NCBI GenBank assembly: GCA_039545275.1
Contig: BCHS01000002.1
Location: forward strand, 2,046,001-2,110,000
Source of the DNA: Pseudomicrostroma phylloplanum
Lineage: Eukaryota; Basidiomycota; Exobasidiomycetes; Microstromatales
Direction of reading: 5' to 3'
DNA: 64,000 nt
Within the stretch, counting starts at the first letter, position 1. Each line of letters opens with the position of its first letter. Shown piece by piece: positions 42,395-53,434 of the stretch. Under the pieces are notes generated by a model that made no database searches, had not been told where the DNA came from, and saw only the letters and a list, made by a program, of their open reading frames with translations. The position numbers and the translations under genes are program-made.

Positions 42395-43916
42395 TCAGTC
42401 GATGGGGTCGGTGATACCCTCGGGGCCAATGGCAAAGACTGCCTCGGCCTCGGGCAGACAGGGCGAGTCGATGACCTTGACGATACGCTGCGTTCCTCGA
42501 CCCTTGCGGAAGGACAACCTGAGAGAGGACAAGGAGAGGAAGAGAGGTCATCGTGGTCAGATCACCAGCGTACGCTTCAAGTGAGCCTCAGAAGAGTAGT
42601 ACTCACCTCGTCGTCGAAGCGTGGGCGACAATGTTGCCTCCGATTGGCTTCTTTGTGTCACCACCGCCACCAAATGCGCCCGCGTCTACTTGCGCAACGA
42701 CCTGGTTGGTGATCACTACCGCTACACCAAACTCGTCTGCCAGCCTCATCAGCATCCTCAGGTACTTGGCAAGATGACTCTGCCTTGCGCTCAGCTCTCC
42801 TCTTCCGTTGTAGTCCGTTCGATAGAGCGAGGTGAGCGAGTCGACGATGAGTAGGGAGAAGCGAGACTCGGCCATCATTGCAGAGGCTTGCATGAGGAGC
42901 TGCATCTGGTGCTCGGCATTGTAGGCGCGAGCGTAGGCGACGTTGTCCAGCACTTCCTCTCCGTTGAGACCGTAGCGCTCAGCCACTGCTAGCAGCCGTA
43001 CAGGTCGCTGAGCGTGTCAATGACGGCAAGGGTCAGCAGGGTGTAGCCACAGCATACATCGGTGCCTCGGCTACTCACGAAAGTTCCCTCGGTATCAATG
43101 AACAGACACTTTCCTTCACCTCCACCCATGTCGATTGGCAGCTACAGGACGCGTTTGAGGCAAGAAGAGGGTCAGTATCACTCGCGCATATGCATGCATC
43201 CCACTCGTTGACCTCTCTCCACCTGCCGCAGACTAACCTGACAAGTCACGGCCAATGTGTGGCACAGCTGACTCTTTCCCGTCCTGTACTCTCCAAAGAG
43301 CTCCGTGATGGATCCCGTCTCCATTCCTCCGCCCAGAACATTGTCGAGATTCTTGCTGCCAGTGGTGATGGAGATGAGCTCCGTACGACGAGCATGGTAC
43401 TCTGTAGCGGTCGTGAAGCCCATGGGCACGAGTTTGCCAGCTGCTCGGGTGGCACAAGTGGGGGAATGGGGTGAGAGTCGGGTCAGCATATATGCCATCG
43501 GATGGCTTTGGGCAGCCAGCTTTGTCGAGACCCAGCCACCTGTCTGCTACGGAGCTGTTTCAGACGTACCTTCGGCGAGGATCTTGTCTGCCTTTGCTTC
43601 ACTGATTCCCTTGACTGTACACAGGATCCGCTTGGGTGTGAATGCAATGGCCTCGATGGTGTAGTAGCCCGCGTCTGAGAGCTTCTTGCAGTCAGAGTTG
43701 GAGATGCCGAATTCCTGAGAGGGTCAGAACAAGTCAGTGTAAGAATTGTCAGTACAAGTGCTGGAAGCAAAGGGAGTCGCTAAGCGTTTGGCTGCTCACC
43801 TCCAGCTTGTTCACGAGGAGGGGCCCGGCGCCTCCATCGTCCATCATGCCCTCTTCGCCGACTTGAGGAGCATTGTTGTGCGAGGAGCTGGATTGAGATG
43901 CTTGAGTGGAAGACAT
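42395..43916 (-). CDS. RAD51: RecA-family recombinase Rad51
   Basis: Six exons on the minus strand: 43916-43800, 43714-43570, 43440-43238, 43141-43079, 43007-42607 and 42518-42395; 350 residues. The N-terminal helix-hairpin-helix segment [20 protein letters not shown] is followed by the Rad51-specific linker [17 protein letters not shown]. The ATPase core has Walker A GEYRTGKS (Lys143) and Walker B LLIVDS (Asp232), then [27 protein letters not shown] and [12 protein letters not shown]. The FTTATE motif and the overall pattern favour Rad51 over the meiotic paralogue Dmc1. Rad51 forms ATP-dependent nucleoprotein filaments for strand exchange in homologous recombination. Intron lengths are 71-129 bp. 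Divergent to MEF2 over 333 bp. Confidence 0.95.
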
Positions 43917-44249
43917 GTCCGTCGAAGTGAGGAGGTATGAGAAGGTATGGTGAACAAGGAGGGTTGTAGGCAGTGATGCTCTCTCTTTCTCTGCAAGGCT
44001 ACGTTGGTTCGCAGTGGCGACTCTGGCCCAGGGCACGCACGGAAAGGAGGTCGCGTCGATTGTCAGCGCGGGGACAAGGACCCGCTCCGTCGCCAATCAC
44101 GAGAAGCGCACACACGCACGCACACACGGAAAGGAACAGAAATTATTCAGGCTCCGATTCCGATCCTTCCTGGCCTCTGTCCGCAAAAGTGGCCCCTCCA
44201 CTACTACCACCCTTACCATATACCCCCTTCGCTTGGACCTCACACGGTG
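43917..44249. promoter_or_regulatory. Compact divergent promoter, RAD51 / MEF2
   Basis: Only 333 bp separate the start codons. It contains a CACACGCACGCACACACGG stretch near 44110-44130. I see no ACGCGT (MCB) site here, so cell-cycle control by that element is not supported within the window. Confidence 0.55.
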
Positions 44250-47200
44250 ATGTTGGGCCATGCTATCCCTCTTGCTGGCCGTGTGCAGCTGAGCATGCGG
44301 TCGACAGGAGCGATGAGTTCGCGTCGCACGCCAGCTGCCATAGGCTCTTCAAGGTGGGCCGCACCCTTGTCGCAGTGCAGGCTTCCTCTGGCCCAGACGG
44401 CAGGACGGACCACACCAGCCTCACCGTATCCAAGCGTCACTAGGTCGTGGGGTGACTACTCTGCGTCTCGGTTCCTATCGACCTCTGTCCGTCGCAGCTC
44501 TTCTGCACCGACTCCCATCTCTGCGATTCGGAACATCTCTGCCTGGGGCCACATCGATGCGGGAAAGACGACTCTGACCGAGCGTCTCCTCTATCACACC
44601 GGTGGCTCCCTCTCTTCTTCCGAGACTGCCACTCGATCGCCGTCTCTACCTGGAGACGTCGATGCCGGCTCGACCGTGACCGACTTCCTCGAGCAGGAGA
44701 GGGAGAGGGGCATCACCATCCAGTCTGCAGCTGTGGGCCCACTGTGGTGGAAGTCTCCCGCTACACAGCAATCCGGAGCCATTACCCTCGTCGACACACC
44801 AGGCCATATTGACTTCACCATCGAGGTCGAGCGGGCACTGAGAGTGGCAGACGGATGTATCGTCGTCATGGACAGCGTAGAAGGAGTGGAAGCTCAGACC
44901 GAGACCAACTGGCGGATAGGCAAGCGCTATGGGGTGCGCTCCAATCTCCTCTTCCTCAACAAGCTGGACAGGATGGGAGCGTCTGTGGCCAAGTCGCTGA
45001 AAAGCTTTGTGCAAAAGGGCTTACATTCGAAGCCGGTCCTACTGCAAATACCCCTCTTTGCTCGCAGTGAGGGCGTTGCCGACGAGGGAAGGGTCGAGGG
45101 CGTGGTAGATCTGGTTGAGATGAAGGAAATTAGATTCGAGAGAAGAGCTGGAGAAGAGCTCATCACCAAGGACCTTCAAGATCCCTCGCTCCTCGAGGAA
45201 GCAAATCGCGCTCGTCACGCATTGGTGGAGACAATCGCTTCACTCGACGAGAAGCTGATGGAGGAGCTCTTCTCCATCGAAGGCGACAACCCACACGCTC
45301 AAATCTCACCTTCGTCATTGCGCGCATCGCTCCGTCGGCTGACCATCGCGGGCAGAGTCGTGCCAACTTTCTGTGGCTCTGCCGCCAAGAACATCGGCGT
45401 CCAGCCTCTTCTGGACGGCGTGGTAGATTATCTTCCTGCACCCAATGAGGCTGGCGATGTGAGGGACGAGTTCGGCATGGGCGAGGGGACTGTCGAGGGG
45501 AAGAGCATGGCGATGATCTCAAGTAGTAGGAGTAGTGGCAAGGGTGGCAAGAAGTCCGTCACCCCAGCTAAAGCCCCTCCGTCTCGCTCTGCCGCAAGTA
45601 AGAGCGGTACAGCAGCGGCCAGCCAGGACGGACCGCGAGGGACTGAGGAGGCCAACGAAGGCGAAGACCTCTCCACCACGCTTGTGTCGATCAACTCTCC
45701 TTCGCTGACGTGTCTCGCCTTCAAGGTTGTCTACGACAAGCGACGTGGACCTCTGACCTTCGTTCGCGTCTACTCTGGTCAGATTACCCGATCCACGACT
45801 CTGTTCAATACCTCTACTCAGACAAAGGAGCGTCTAAGTCGAATCCTTTTACCCTTTGGTGGCACATACAACGAGGTGGACCGGATAGGTCCCGGTCAAG
45901 TGGGCGTCGTGCTCGGCCTAAGGGATACAAAGACCGGCGACACCCTTGTCGAGTCCAGCTCAAGTGGCAAGACCCGGGACGAGCTCCAATCGCTGCGTCT
46001 GCGGACTGTCGATGTGCCTCCGCCAGTGTTCAGCGTCAGCGTCGAGCCGCACTCCAAGTCGGACGAAGACAGCGTCAATGAGGCGCTGGCCATGCTGGTT
46101 CGGACGGACCCTTCGCTGCGCCTCGACGGAGGGGAGCACGGCTCCAAGGAGGAAGGCTTCGGCTCGGCAGGGACAGACAACCAGATGATTCTGAGTGGCA
46201 TGGGGGAGCTTCACCTCGAGATTGCCAAGGACCGATTGAAGAACGAATTTGGCGTAAAGGCGCGGATCGGCAGCGTGAGAGTCTCGTATAGGGAGACGCT
46301 CACTGGCAGCGATGGTGCTCAAGACGAGTGGAGCACGGTAGAGGAGACGGTAGAGCGGGACATGGGCGGCAAGAAGGTCAAGGTTGGTGCCAAGATCAGG
46401 ATTCGAAGCCTCCCTGAAGGAGTCGAGGGCGATGTAGCCCTTGGCGGGAACCTCATCAAGGTCGATCTTGCCCAGGGAGGAGGAGATCAAGATGTGCTGG
46501 GCACACACGAGAGCAAGTCTGCTCTGAAGCGCAAGGAGAAGGAGACGGGCAGGCGCCAGGGCCACCATCCCTCGAATCGAAGCGGCGCTGCGATCCAGGA
46601 GCATGAAGAAGGCGGGGGCGAAAGCTCCTCCTCCTCCTCTCCCTCCTCCTCGGCCGCCGCTGCGGGCCTCTCCCCACAAGCCCTCCACGCGCACATCCTC
46701 TCAGGTCTAACCGCCTCCCTCTCTCGCGGTCCCCTCTCCTCTCACCCTCTCACAGGCCTCGAAGTGCACCTTTCCTCTCTCCAGACCTTCTCCCCCGAAC
46801 TCTCCCCCCCACGCGCAATCTCCGCCATTGTCGGCTGGCTGACACGCAAGGTCCTCAAGGAGCACGGTAGAGTGCGCATGATGGAGCCTGTGATGCGGGT
46901 ACGCATCGAGTGTCGGGAGGGCTCACTGGGGAGGGTCGTGGGAGATATCACCTCGGAGCAGGGAGGGGAGGTGGTGGAAGTCGTGCACGAGGCGGCAGCT
47001 GCTGCCGGTGGTGGTGGGTATGGCGGAGAAGACGCACACGAGGTGGACATCTACCTTCCCCCCGAGCCGGACCAGATCGGCGGGAGTACCGGTAGCGGCG
47101 GTTCAGCAGAGGATGCGGGGAGCGAGGGAAGTGCCTCGCCTGCCTCTGCGCAGAAGACGAGCATCGAGGCGCGGATCCCGCTGAGCAAGCTCGTGAGCTA

Positions 47201-47321
47201 CTCGTCCCGCCTTAGAGCACTCACTGCTGGCGCGGGGACGTACACGATGCACCTCGAGGGATTCAGAGTCGTTGGCGAGGAGAGACAGAGGGAGATCCTC
47301 TCGGAGCTGGGCAGGATTTGA
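44250..47321 (+). CDS. MEF2: Mitochondrial ribosome-recycling GTPase, EF-G2 (Mef2)
   Basis: Single exon, 1023 residues from ATG 44250; the frame extends upstream without a good start. The N-terminal 90 residues are Arg/Ser-rich and lack acids, as a mitochondrial presequence. G domain: G1 AWGHIDAGKTT (about 97-107), switch GDVDAGSTVTDFLEQERERG, which is EF-G2-like rather than EF-G1-like, G3 DTPGHIDF (about 181) and G4 NKLD (about 237). Domain II follows after a Lys/Ser/Ala insert (about 414-477), then LSGMGELHLEIAKDRL, a domain IV with a Ser-rich insert (about 790-815), and a domain V segment PVMRVRIECREGSLGRVVGDI. EF-G2 splits mitochondrial 55S-type ribosomes with recycling factor after termination. 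It is longer than yeast Mef2 (819) owing to inserts. Confidence 0.92.
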   Translation: MLGHAIPLAGRVQLSMRSTGAMSSRRTPAAIGSSRWAAPLSQCRLPLAQTAGRTTPASPYPSVTRSWGDYSASRFLSTSVRRSSSAPTPISAIRNISAWGHIDAGKTTLTERLLYHTGGSLSSSETATRSPSLPGDVDAGSTVTDFLEQERERGITIQSAAVGPLWWKSPATQQSGAITLVDTPGHIDFTIEVERALRVADGCIVVMDSVEGVEAQTETNWRIGKRYGVRSNLLFLNKLDRMGASVAKSLKSFVQKGLHSKPVLLQIPLFARSEGVADEGRVEGVVDLVEMKEIRFERRAGEELITKDLQDPSLLEEANRARHALVETIASLDEKLMEELFSIEGDNPHAQISPSSLRASLRRLTIAGRVVPTFCGSAAKNIGVQPLLDGVVDYLPAPNEAGDVRDEFGMGEGTVEGKSMAMISSSRSSGKGGKKSVTPAKAPPSRSAASKSGTAAASQDGPRGTEEANEGEDLSTTLVSINSPSLTCLAFKVVYDKRRGPLTFVRVYSGQITRSTTLFNTSTQTKERLSRILLPFGGTYNEVDRIGPGQVGVVLGLRDTKTGDTLVESSSSGKTRDELQSLRLRTVDVPPPVFSVSVEPHSKSDEDSVNEALAMLVRTDPSLRLDGGEHGSKEEGFGSAGTDNQMILSGMGELHLEIAKDRLKNEFGVKARIGSVRVSYRETLTGSDGAQDEWSTVEETVERDMGGKKVKVGAKIRIRSLPEGVEGDVALGGNLIKVDLAQGGGDQDVLGTHESKSALKRKEKETGRRQGHHPSNRSGAAIQEHEEGGGESSSSSSPSSSAAAAGLSPQALHAHILSGLTASLSRGPLSSHPLTGLEVHLSSLQTFSPELSPPRAISAIVGWLTRKVLKEHGRVRMMEPVMRVRIECREGSLGRVVGDITSEQGGEVVEVVHEAAAAAGGGGYGGEDAHEVDIYLPPEPDQIGGSTGSGGSAEDAGSEGSASPASAQKTSIEARIPLSKLVSYSSRLRALTAGAGTYTMHLEGFRVVGEERQREILSELGRI

Positions 47322-47468
47322 GAAGCAAGGAACAGTCAGAGGTTAACCAGGGTAGCAAGCAGAGGAAAGAGAGCAACGGTTGGATAGAAGCGCGGAGCGT
47401 AGCACTTTTGTATAATACAATTTCACCATTCATAGAACCTCGATCCCACTCGGCTCTCAAGAGTGACC

Positions 47469-49312
47469 TCAAAGTTCCCCCTCTTCCATCTCCTCCTGCT
47501 CCAGTCGAATCTTCTCTCTCGCCTCCTGCTGCACCTGCTCATGTCCTTTCTCTTCTCCCATCCCCGGGGCTGCCTGCACGGGTTCTTCATAGGTAGGAGG
47601 GGAGAGCGGCACGTAGGCATCCTGTGGCTTTGGTTGCTCGGACTGGCCTGCCGGAGCGCTGCTGTCCGAAGCGTCAGGAGTGGCAGACTTCTCCTCTTTG
47701 TTGCCTATGGCTTGGTACGGCTCGTCGAAGCTGGGCGAGAGCGGCACGTAGGCCTTCGCTGGCTCTGCTGCTGAAGCCGCAGAAGGCACAGGCACAGGTA
47801 CCTGAGCGGCTGGTGCTGCTGGTGCTGCCTTCTCTGATGCTGGCTGTTGTCTTTGATGCGGCGGAGCCAGGGGCGATCGAGAGAAGGTGCGCCCCCCTCC
47901 TACCGCCGAAGAAGAAGAGGCAGGAGCGCCATGCCTCGTCGGTGGTCTTGCCTCTCCTCCTCCGGATGGGTCTGCAGAGAGTCGCTCGAGCGGTGGAGGA
48001 GGCAAGACGGGCGGTGTCTGATCTGGTTGGTGAGGCGTCGCGTTGGTCGTGGTTGAGGCGAAGGGAGTCAGGTGCCCCGACGAGGCCGGAGCGGAAGGGT
48101 GGTAGGGCGTAGCGGGCACGGTACGGGGTGTGCCGATTGTTGAGCTCGCTGGACGGGGCTCGCTGATTTGCAGTGAGGCGCGTACGGAGCGGAGCGCCGT
48201 GAGACAGGCTGTACGAGAGCAAGATACAGGCTCGGTACGTCAGTGCTAGGTCCAGAGGTCTGGCCCCTGCTGCTGTTCTCGCTCACCTTCCACTTCGTCC
48301 TCTGCAACATCAAAGGTCTCGAGCCACGTGAGAGCGACCATGCTGCTGATGTCCTCACTGGCGGCCATGTAGGTTGTGGGATCGACTTCGGCGTCTTCGC
48401 ACGCAAGGGCAAATACGCCTGCCGCTAGTACAGGAGCCTCGAAGAAGGTACAGATAGGGTCGCGAAAGCTGCGTGCGAGGGGTACCATATGTATTGTCAG
48501 CTACTGTGCCGTCAAACAGGCCCTCACCTTACGCTGGGATACTCACGCGTCGTGCATATTGGCATAGGCACACCGTAGTAGCTCAATCTCGACGCCCAGC
48601 TTGCGGGCAGCCACGATGAGCTGCTTCTGGGGATGCTCAACTATGAGATCGAAGCAGAGCGTGGCCAACAAGATCTCTTCTCCCGCCAGTACACCATTCT
48701 TCAATACAGCCTCTTCACTTTCTCCTTCTTCCAGTCCCGAGCCGACCCTGCCTGGCTCGACTTGACAGGCAATGGAGACGATGTCGTCTAACTTCCTGTA
48801 GCCCTCCTCTACCTTTGAGGCGAGGTAGAGGGCGGCAATGGCAATGTCCTGGTAGACGTAGGTGCGCTGACCTGCATACAGAGAGGGGAAGCCCGGAGGG
48901 CGCATGATCCGGCGAAAGAAGAAGCGATGGAAGAAGAGGGCAGCTGTGTGTAGGACGTGGGAGTGTCTGGAGGAATGTAGTGCTCGAGGGTTAGCAGGGG
49001 TAGGTCTCTTGGTGACTTGCCTGCGCCACGGCCAGGTACTCACAGCTGCGATCGCTCTGCCACTTTATATATCAGGCCCACACCTCTCCTCCTGGCCTTT
49101 CTCTCTTCTGCCGGCTTGAGGATGCCGGCCAGGACGGTGGGCGTGTACTCGATATCCTCTTCAGTGAAGAGCCATTGCTCTGCCACTTCTTCCTTGGATG
49201 GCTGGTAGCGCGATGAAGAGGCAGCGGACGATGATGATGATGATGCAGCCGCTGTAGACATTTCCATCATCGATGAGACTTGTGGAGGAGCAGAGACGGC
49301 GGCGGCGGCCAT
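47469..49312 (-). CDS. C-type cyclin (cyclin K/T, Ctk2/Bur2/Pch1-like)
   Basis: Four exons on the minus strand: 49312-49044, 48966-48547, 48468-48287 and 48208-47469, 536 residues. A Ser-rich start leads to QWLFTEEDIEYTPTVLAG, the entry signature of transcriptional cyclins. The first cyclin box follows: KARRRGVGLIYKVAERSQL, HVLHTAALFFHRFFFR and AIAALYLASKVEEGYRKLDDI. The second box covers EEILLATLCFDLIVEHPQ, the conserved FRDPICTFFEAPVLAAGVFALA and the end of exon 3. Exon 4 is a 245-residue Pro/Ser/Ala tail. Such cyclins activate Cdk9/Cdk12-type kinases that phosphorylate RNA polymerase II. I cannot tell Ctk2, Bur2 or Pch1 orthology from this alone. The exon 4 acceptor is the least certain border. 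Confidence 0.82.
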
Positions 49313-49613
49313 GGTTGCGAGATGATCAACACCCAGGAAGTCTGGTTGGGCAAGTGAGCCTGGCGGATGTAGTCCAGTGTCGTGTATGCTATGCTTCACC
49401 GACGGAAGCAGGAGCAGCTTCCACTCACTTCCGGCCCGGCAACGTCGGCGTGTGTGTCTTGTGCCTCCACTGCGCTGCGCGAAGAAGTGCAACGCCGACG
49501 ATGGAATTTCTCTACTTCCGTCGAGGCAAGCAAGTACGCAGCCTACATCCGATCCGCACACCCTCACTTGACCATATCCGTTGAAGTATAGACAATAGAC
49601 CCTCATACCCAAG
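49313..49613. promoter_or_regulatory. Compact divergent promoter, cyclin / HGH1
   Basis: 301 bp between start codons. Small frames on both strands only; no named element recognised. Confidence 0.5.
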
Positions 49614-51167
49614 ATGTCCCTACCTCTACACCCACCAGCTACCAAGGAGGAGCTGGAGCTCCTATCTTTTCTCTCGTCGGACAATTGGCAGGTTCGACAG
49701 GTCGCCCTGAGCAACTTGGCTGGCTACTCTGTACAGGGTCACCCGCGCAGGGGCCTGTTGCTCTTGACTGCCAAAGAGAGGGGAGGGGAAGGTGATGGAC
49801 AGGATGTTCTCGAGGATGTCAGGAGGCTTAGTATGGATCTCACAGTGAGTGTGAAAAGAAGTACACCAAGAGCCCCACGCGAGCAACGACTCACTTCCCA
49901 ACATTTCTCCACCTCACAGCCAACAGCCCATTCCTCCTTCTCCCTCCTGATCAACCTCTGCTCCTCCCCCATCCTAGCTCGCAAGATTGCCACCCCCTCC
50001 TTTCTCTCTTTCCTCGTCGGGTACATCTCCCACCCAACCTCAATCCTAGCCGATCTCGCCTCCATGCTCCTCTCCAATCTGACAAAATTCGATGACCAGA
50101 CAAGCAAACAGCTCATCGAGATGCGCACCAGCGTCGCCGGCGAGGAAGTCGGCGGGCTGGAGCTACTCCTCGCTGCCTTTGATCAAGGAGCCAGCGTCAG
50201 TGCTGGTAAGGCGGGCGAGGCATTGGAGGAGATGAAGAGAAAGGTGGGAGAGGCGGGCAGAGCGGGCAAGGATGTCAAGGAGGTGGAAAAGGAGGTGGGC
50301 GATGGCGAGAGGAAGTCTACTTGCCACTTTCTCGCCAGCGTCTTTGCGAATGTCAGCGCTGTGAGTATAGCAATCGGTAGGAAGGGAAGCGAGCCTTCTG
50401 ACGTCTCACAGAGCTGACATCCTGTCCTACGCCGTGCGATCCAGCTGCCCCTTGGCCGGACATTCTTCACCACACCCTTGAACCCCTCTCTGCAATCGAC
50501 CCTCCCCCTTGTCCGCCTCTTCCCCTACACAGAGCACCCCGATCTAATCCGTAGAGGTGGCTGCATCTCCACGATCAAGAACTGCCTCTTCGTCAAGTCT
50601 CTCCACCCTACTCTACTCCCAGACCCGAACAGCGTCACCATCCCACCAACTGGACAGGCACAGGCAGGGGTGTCACAGACGGAGAGTGCCTCGACTCCTC
50701 CGCTCCTGGAGGAGAGCTCGGCAGAAGAATGCGATGTTCTCCCTTCTCTCCTCCTCCCGCTCTGCACCTCCACCCTCCTCGAAACCCTCTCGGACGAAGA
50801 GCAATTTTCTCTCCCAGACGCACTACAGCTCCTCCCCGACACGCACCGCTCAGAGCGGGACGGCGCTCTTCGTCTAATGCTCATCGAGTCTCTCTTGCTC
50901 CTCTGCACCACCTTCCACGGACGTAAAGTGATGCGGGAGCGAGGAGTGTACTATGTGGTTAGGGAGATGCACAAGGGAGAGGAGGAGGAGAGGATTGGCG
51001 AGGCGGTTTTGCGTTTGGTCAATTTGCTGCAGAGGGAGGAGAGTGGGGCTACGGAGCGGGATGAGGAGGGAGGTGGGGAAGGGGGGAGCGATCAGAGGGC
51101 GATTGATGAATTGGTTGGAGCGGAAAAGGAAGAAGAGGAGGAGGATCTGGTCATTGAGGAGCTGTGA
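49614..51167 (+). CDS. HGH1: Hgh1, eEF2-folding chaperone cofactor
   Basis: Three exons: 49614-49844, 49920-50360 and 50445-51167, 464 residues. The start KEELELLSFLSSDNWQVRQV and repeated amphipathic helices (SSFSLLINLCSSPILARKI, ILADLASMLLSNLTKF) form an ARM/HEAT-like fold. The C-terminal core LMLIESLLLLCTTFHGRKVM, RERGVYYVVREMHKGEEEE, matches the Hgh1 family. Yeast Hgh1 works with TRiC and Hsp90 cofactors in folding translation elongation factor 2 in the cytosol. The protein ends in an acidic tail. Intron 1 (75 bp) keeps frame and has no stop, so the retained form would add 25 residues. Its 3' end is 137 bp from GRS1. Confidence 0.88.
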
Positions 51168-51304
51168 TCTGGCCGGTCGAGCTGCGCATTGTACTCCATC
51201 ACTATAGAGCGAAACTACTCAATCCTCAGATGTGACAAGTGTGACTATTCTGTTGAAGTTTTCATTGGACAGCTATGATCATTGCAAGCCCACGAACTAC
51301 CGCC

Positions 51305-53434
51305 TTACAATGCCTGCTCTCCACTGTACTTCTTCAGCGATCCCTCTGCGTCCTGCCAGCTCAAGCTTCCCTCGCAGAGTCCCTTGATCGTCTTGACCAC
51401 ATCCTCAATCGAGCCAATGAGCTGTCCCGTCGTGTCCCTCTCCCTCAGGGTCATCGTCCCGTTCTGCAGACTGGCAAAGTCTAGCGTGAGGGCAAAAGGC
51501 GTGCCCAGCTCGTCGTTGCGAGCGTAGCGCCTGCCGATGGTGGCAGACGAGTCGTCTACGCGCGAGGCGATGCCTTCTTTGCGCAGACGGGCGGAAATGT
51601 CCTTGACTAGTGGAGCGAGGGATGCGTTTGCCGAAATTGGGACCACGAGGACCTTGATGGGTGCCACGAGCGGGTTGAGAGACAGGACGCCCTGCCCTGC
51701 GTCCTTTTCACGAGCCCAGAAGGAGTGCTCTAGAAGCGCGTAGAAGATACGGCCCAGACCAAAGGAGGGCTCAATGACGTTGGGAGTGAATTCGCGCACC
51801 GTCTCCCGGATCGACTTGAGCTCGACGGTGACCAGCTCGCTGCTGATCTCGTACTCTGTCCCGGGAACCTTGGTAGGTCCATTCTTCAGGGCAGAAGAAA
51901 GACTCTCGAGCTGCTCCTGCTCCAGAGCGGTAATGGCTTCCTCGACGGCCTTTGCGTCCTTCTTGAATTTGGGACCTAGCGACTTGCGGTCGATGTTGAC
52001 AACCCACTTGTCGTAGACCTTGGGCTCCTTGAGCACCTTTTGCACCACCAGGTCCTTCTTTGTCTTCTTGGCGTGGACGGTCAAGTCGTAGGCGGAACGG
52101 TCAGCACATCCGACGCACTCGATCCAGCCGTAGGAGGTGTGGATCTCAGCATCCCAGCAGTCCGAGGCGTAGTGGGCCATCTCGTTTGCCATGTGTTGCC
52201 TGAAGCGCAACCTCGAGGGCTCGATACCGATCTTCAGGAGGAAGAGGTTGATGCGGGCCAGGAAGTAGCCAAGAGTCTGATTGTCCACCATACCGCTCGA
52301 CACAGCCTCTCCGATCGTCTTGGTCACCAATGTTGTCTGACCAGCCTGCTGGACATCCTTTGGCAGGAAGGCCAGCTCCACGTTGGCTACCTCGTCGAAG
52401 CGGGTGTGCTCCTTCTCCAGAGGATCAACGAAGTGCTCGATCTCTGCCATTGTGAACTCCCTCACTCGCAGCAGACCAGCTCGGGGCGAGATTTCATTAC
52501 GGAACGACTTGCCAATATGTGCCGAGGCGAAGGGAACTCGGCCGGAATTGAACTCGAGGAGACGGGAGAAGTTGACAAAGTGACCCTGGGCAGTCTCGGG
52601 ACGCAGGTAGCCCTTGAGGCCTCCAGTGGGACCAATCTGAGTCTCGAACATGAGGTTGAACTGGACCGGCTCGCCGACCTCGTTACCGCTCTCGGGGGCT
52701 CGGACGTCGTACTTCTTCATAAAGGCTCCGAGCTCGGGACCAGAGTAGTTGTCGATCTGGGCCAGGATGTTCTCGTACTCGGCCTTGACTGCGGGGTCGA
52801 GCTTGACTGCCTGTGCCTTGACCTTCTTCTTCCTGACCTTCTTGTCGTCGCCCTTTTCGGCTGGCACCTCCTGCTTCTGAGTGGTAGCATCGCCCTCGGC
52901 TGCCCTGGCCTCCTCGTCGCCCTTGATCCTAGCCTCCAGCACACCCTCGAGCAGATGGTCCGCCCTGAAGATCTCTCCGGTCTTTGTGTCCTTACACATC
53001 CAATCGGCGAACTTGTCCACATGGCCAGAGGTCTTGAGAACGTCGTAGGGAGTCATGATGGTGGTGTCCAGCTCGAGCATCTCCTCTTCGAGGATGAAGT
53101 GATTCCTCCAGGCAGAGATGATGTTGGCCTGCAATGCTGCGCCCATGGGTCCGTAGTCATACAGACCGGCTACACCTCCGTAGATTTCGAAGGCTTGGTT
53201 GTAGAAGAAGCGCTTGGTCATCACACCCTCGAGCTGAGCCCGGGAGAAGGCGTGAGCGGTGCGGTTGACCTCGACCGCGACATTGGCGGGAGTGGCCGAG
53301 GAAGACATGGTGCGGAAAGAGGGTGGGTGAGGAAGAGCTGAAGCTACTCGCGGCGTGGAGGATGTATGCAGTGGTGCGAAGGGTGTGGTGAGGATACGTC
53401 TATATGCTGCTCCTACTGCTACTGGCAGGCGCAT
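51305..53434 (-). CDS. GRS1: Glycyl-tRNA synthetase, likely cytosolic and mitochondrial
   Basis: Single exon, 709 residues from ATG 53434-53432. A second in-frame ATG lies at 53308-53306. The 42 residues between them (MRLPVAVGAAYRRILTTPFA onward) are basic and acid-free, like a mitochondrial presequence. The body starts SSSATPANVAVEVNRTAHAF and has class II features: VMTKRFFYNQAFEIYGGVAG, motif 2 FRNEISPRAGLLRVREFTMA, a tRNA-binding insert and motif 3 FGLGRIFYALLEHSFW, followed by the anticodon-binding domain (APIKVLVVPISANASLAPLV). It charges tRNA-Gly. The upstream ATG context (TTTGTATGC) is weak and the second (CGCACCATG) strong, fitting leaky scanning that yields both forms. The frame upstream of 53434 has no ATG. 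Confidence 0.95.
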   Translation of the reverse strand: MRLPVAVGAAYRRILTTPFAPLHTSSTPRVASALPHPPSFRTMSSSATPANVAVEVNRTAHAFSRAQLEGVMTKRFFYNQAFEIYGGVAGLYDYGPMGAALQANIISAWRNHFILEEEMLELDTTIMTPYDVLKTSGHVDKFADWMCKDTKTGEIFRADHLLEGVLEARIKGDEEARAAEGDATTQKQEVPAEKGDDKKVRKKKVKAQAVKLDPAVKAEYENILAQIDNYSGPELGAFMKKYDVRAPESGNEVGEPVQFNLMFETQIGPTGGLKGYLRPETAQGHFVNFSRLLEFNSGRVPFASAHIGKSFRNEISPRAGLLRVREFTMAEIEHFVDPLEKEHTRFDEVANVELAFLPKDVQQAGQTTLVTKTIGEAVSSGMVDNQTLGYFLARINLFLLKIGIEPSRLRFRQHMANEMAHYASDCWDAEIHTSYGWIECVGCADRSAYDLTVHAKKTKKDLVVQKVLKEPKVYDKWVVNIDRKSLGPKFKKDAKAVEEAITALEQEQLESLSSALKNGPTKVPGTEYEISSELVTVELKSIRETVREFTPNVIEPSFGLGRIFYALLEHSFWAREKDAGQGVLSLNPLVAPIKVLVVPISANASLAPLVKDISARLRKEGIASRVDDSSATIGRRYARNDELGTPFALTLDFASLQNGTMTLRERDTTGQLIGSIEDVVKTIKGLCEGSLSWQDAEGSLKKYSGEQAL

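Noticed and set aside
52040..53341. 433-codon plus-strand frame antisense to GRS1
   Set aside because: It mirrors a highly biased synthetase exon on the other strand; no motif of its own.
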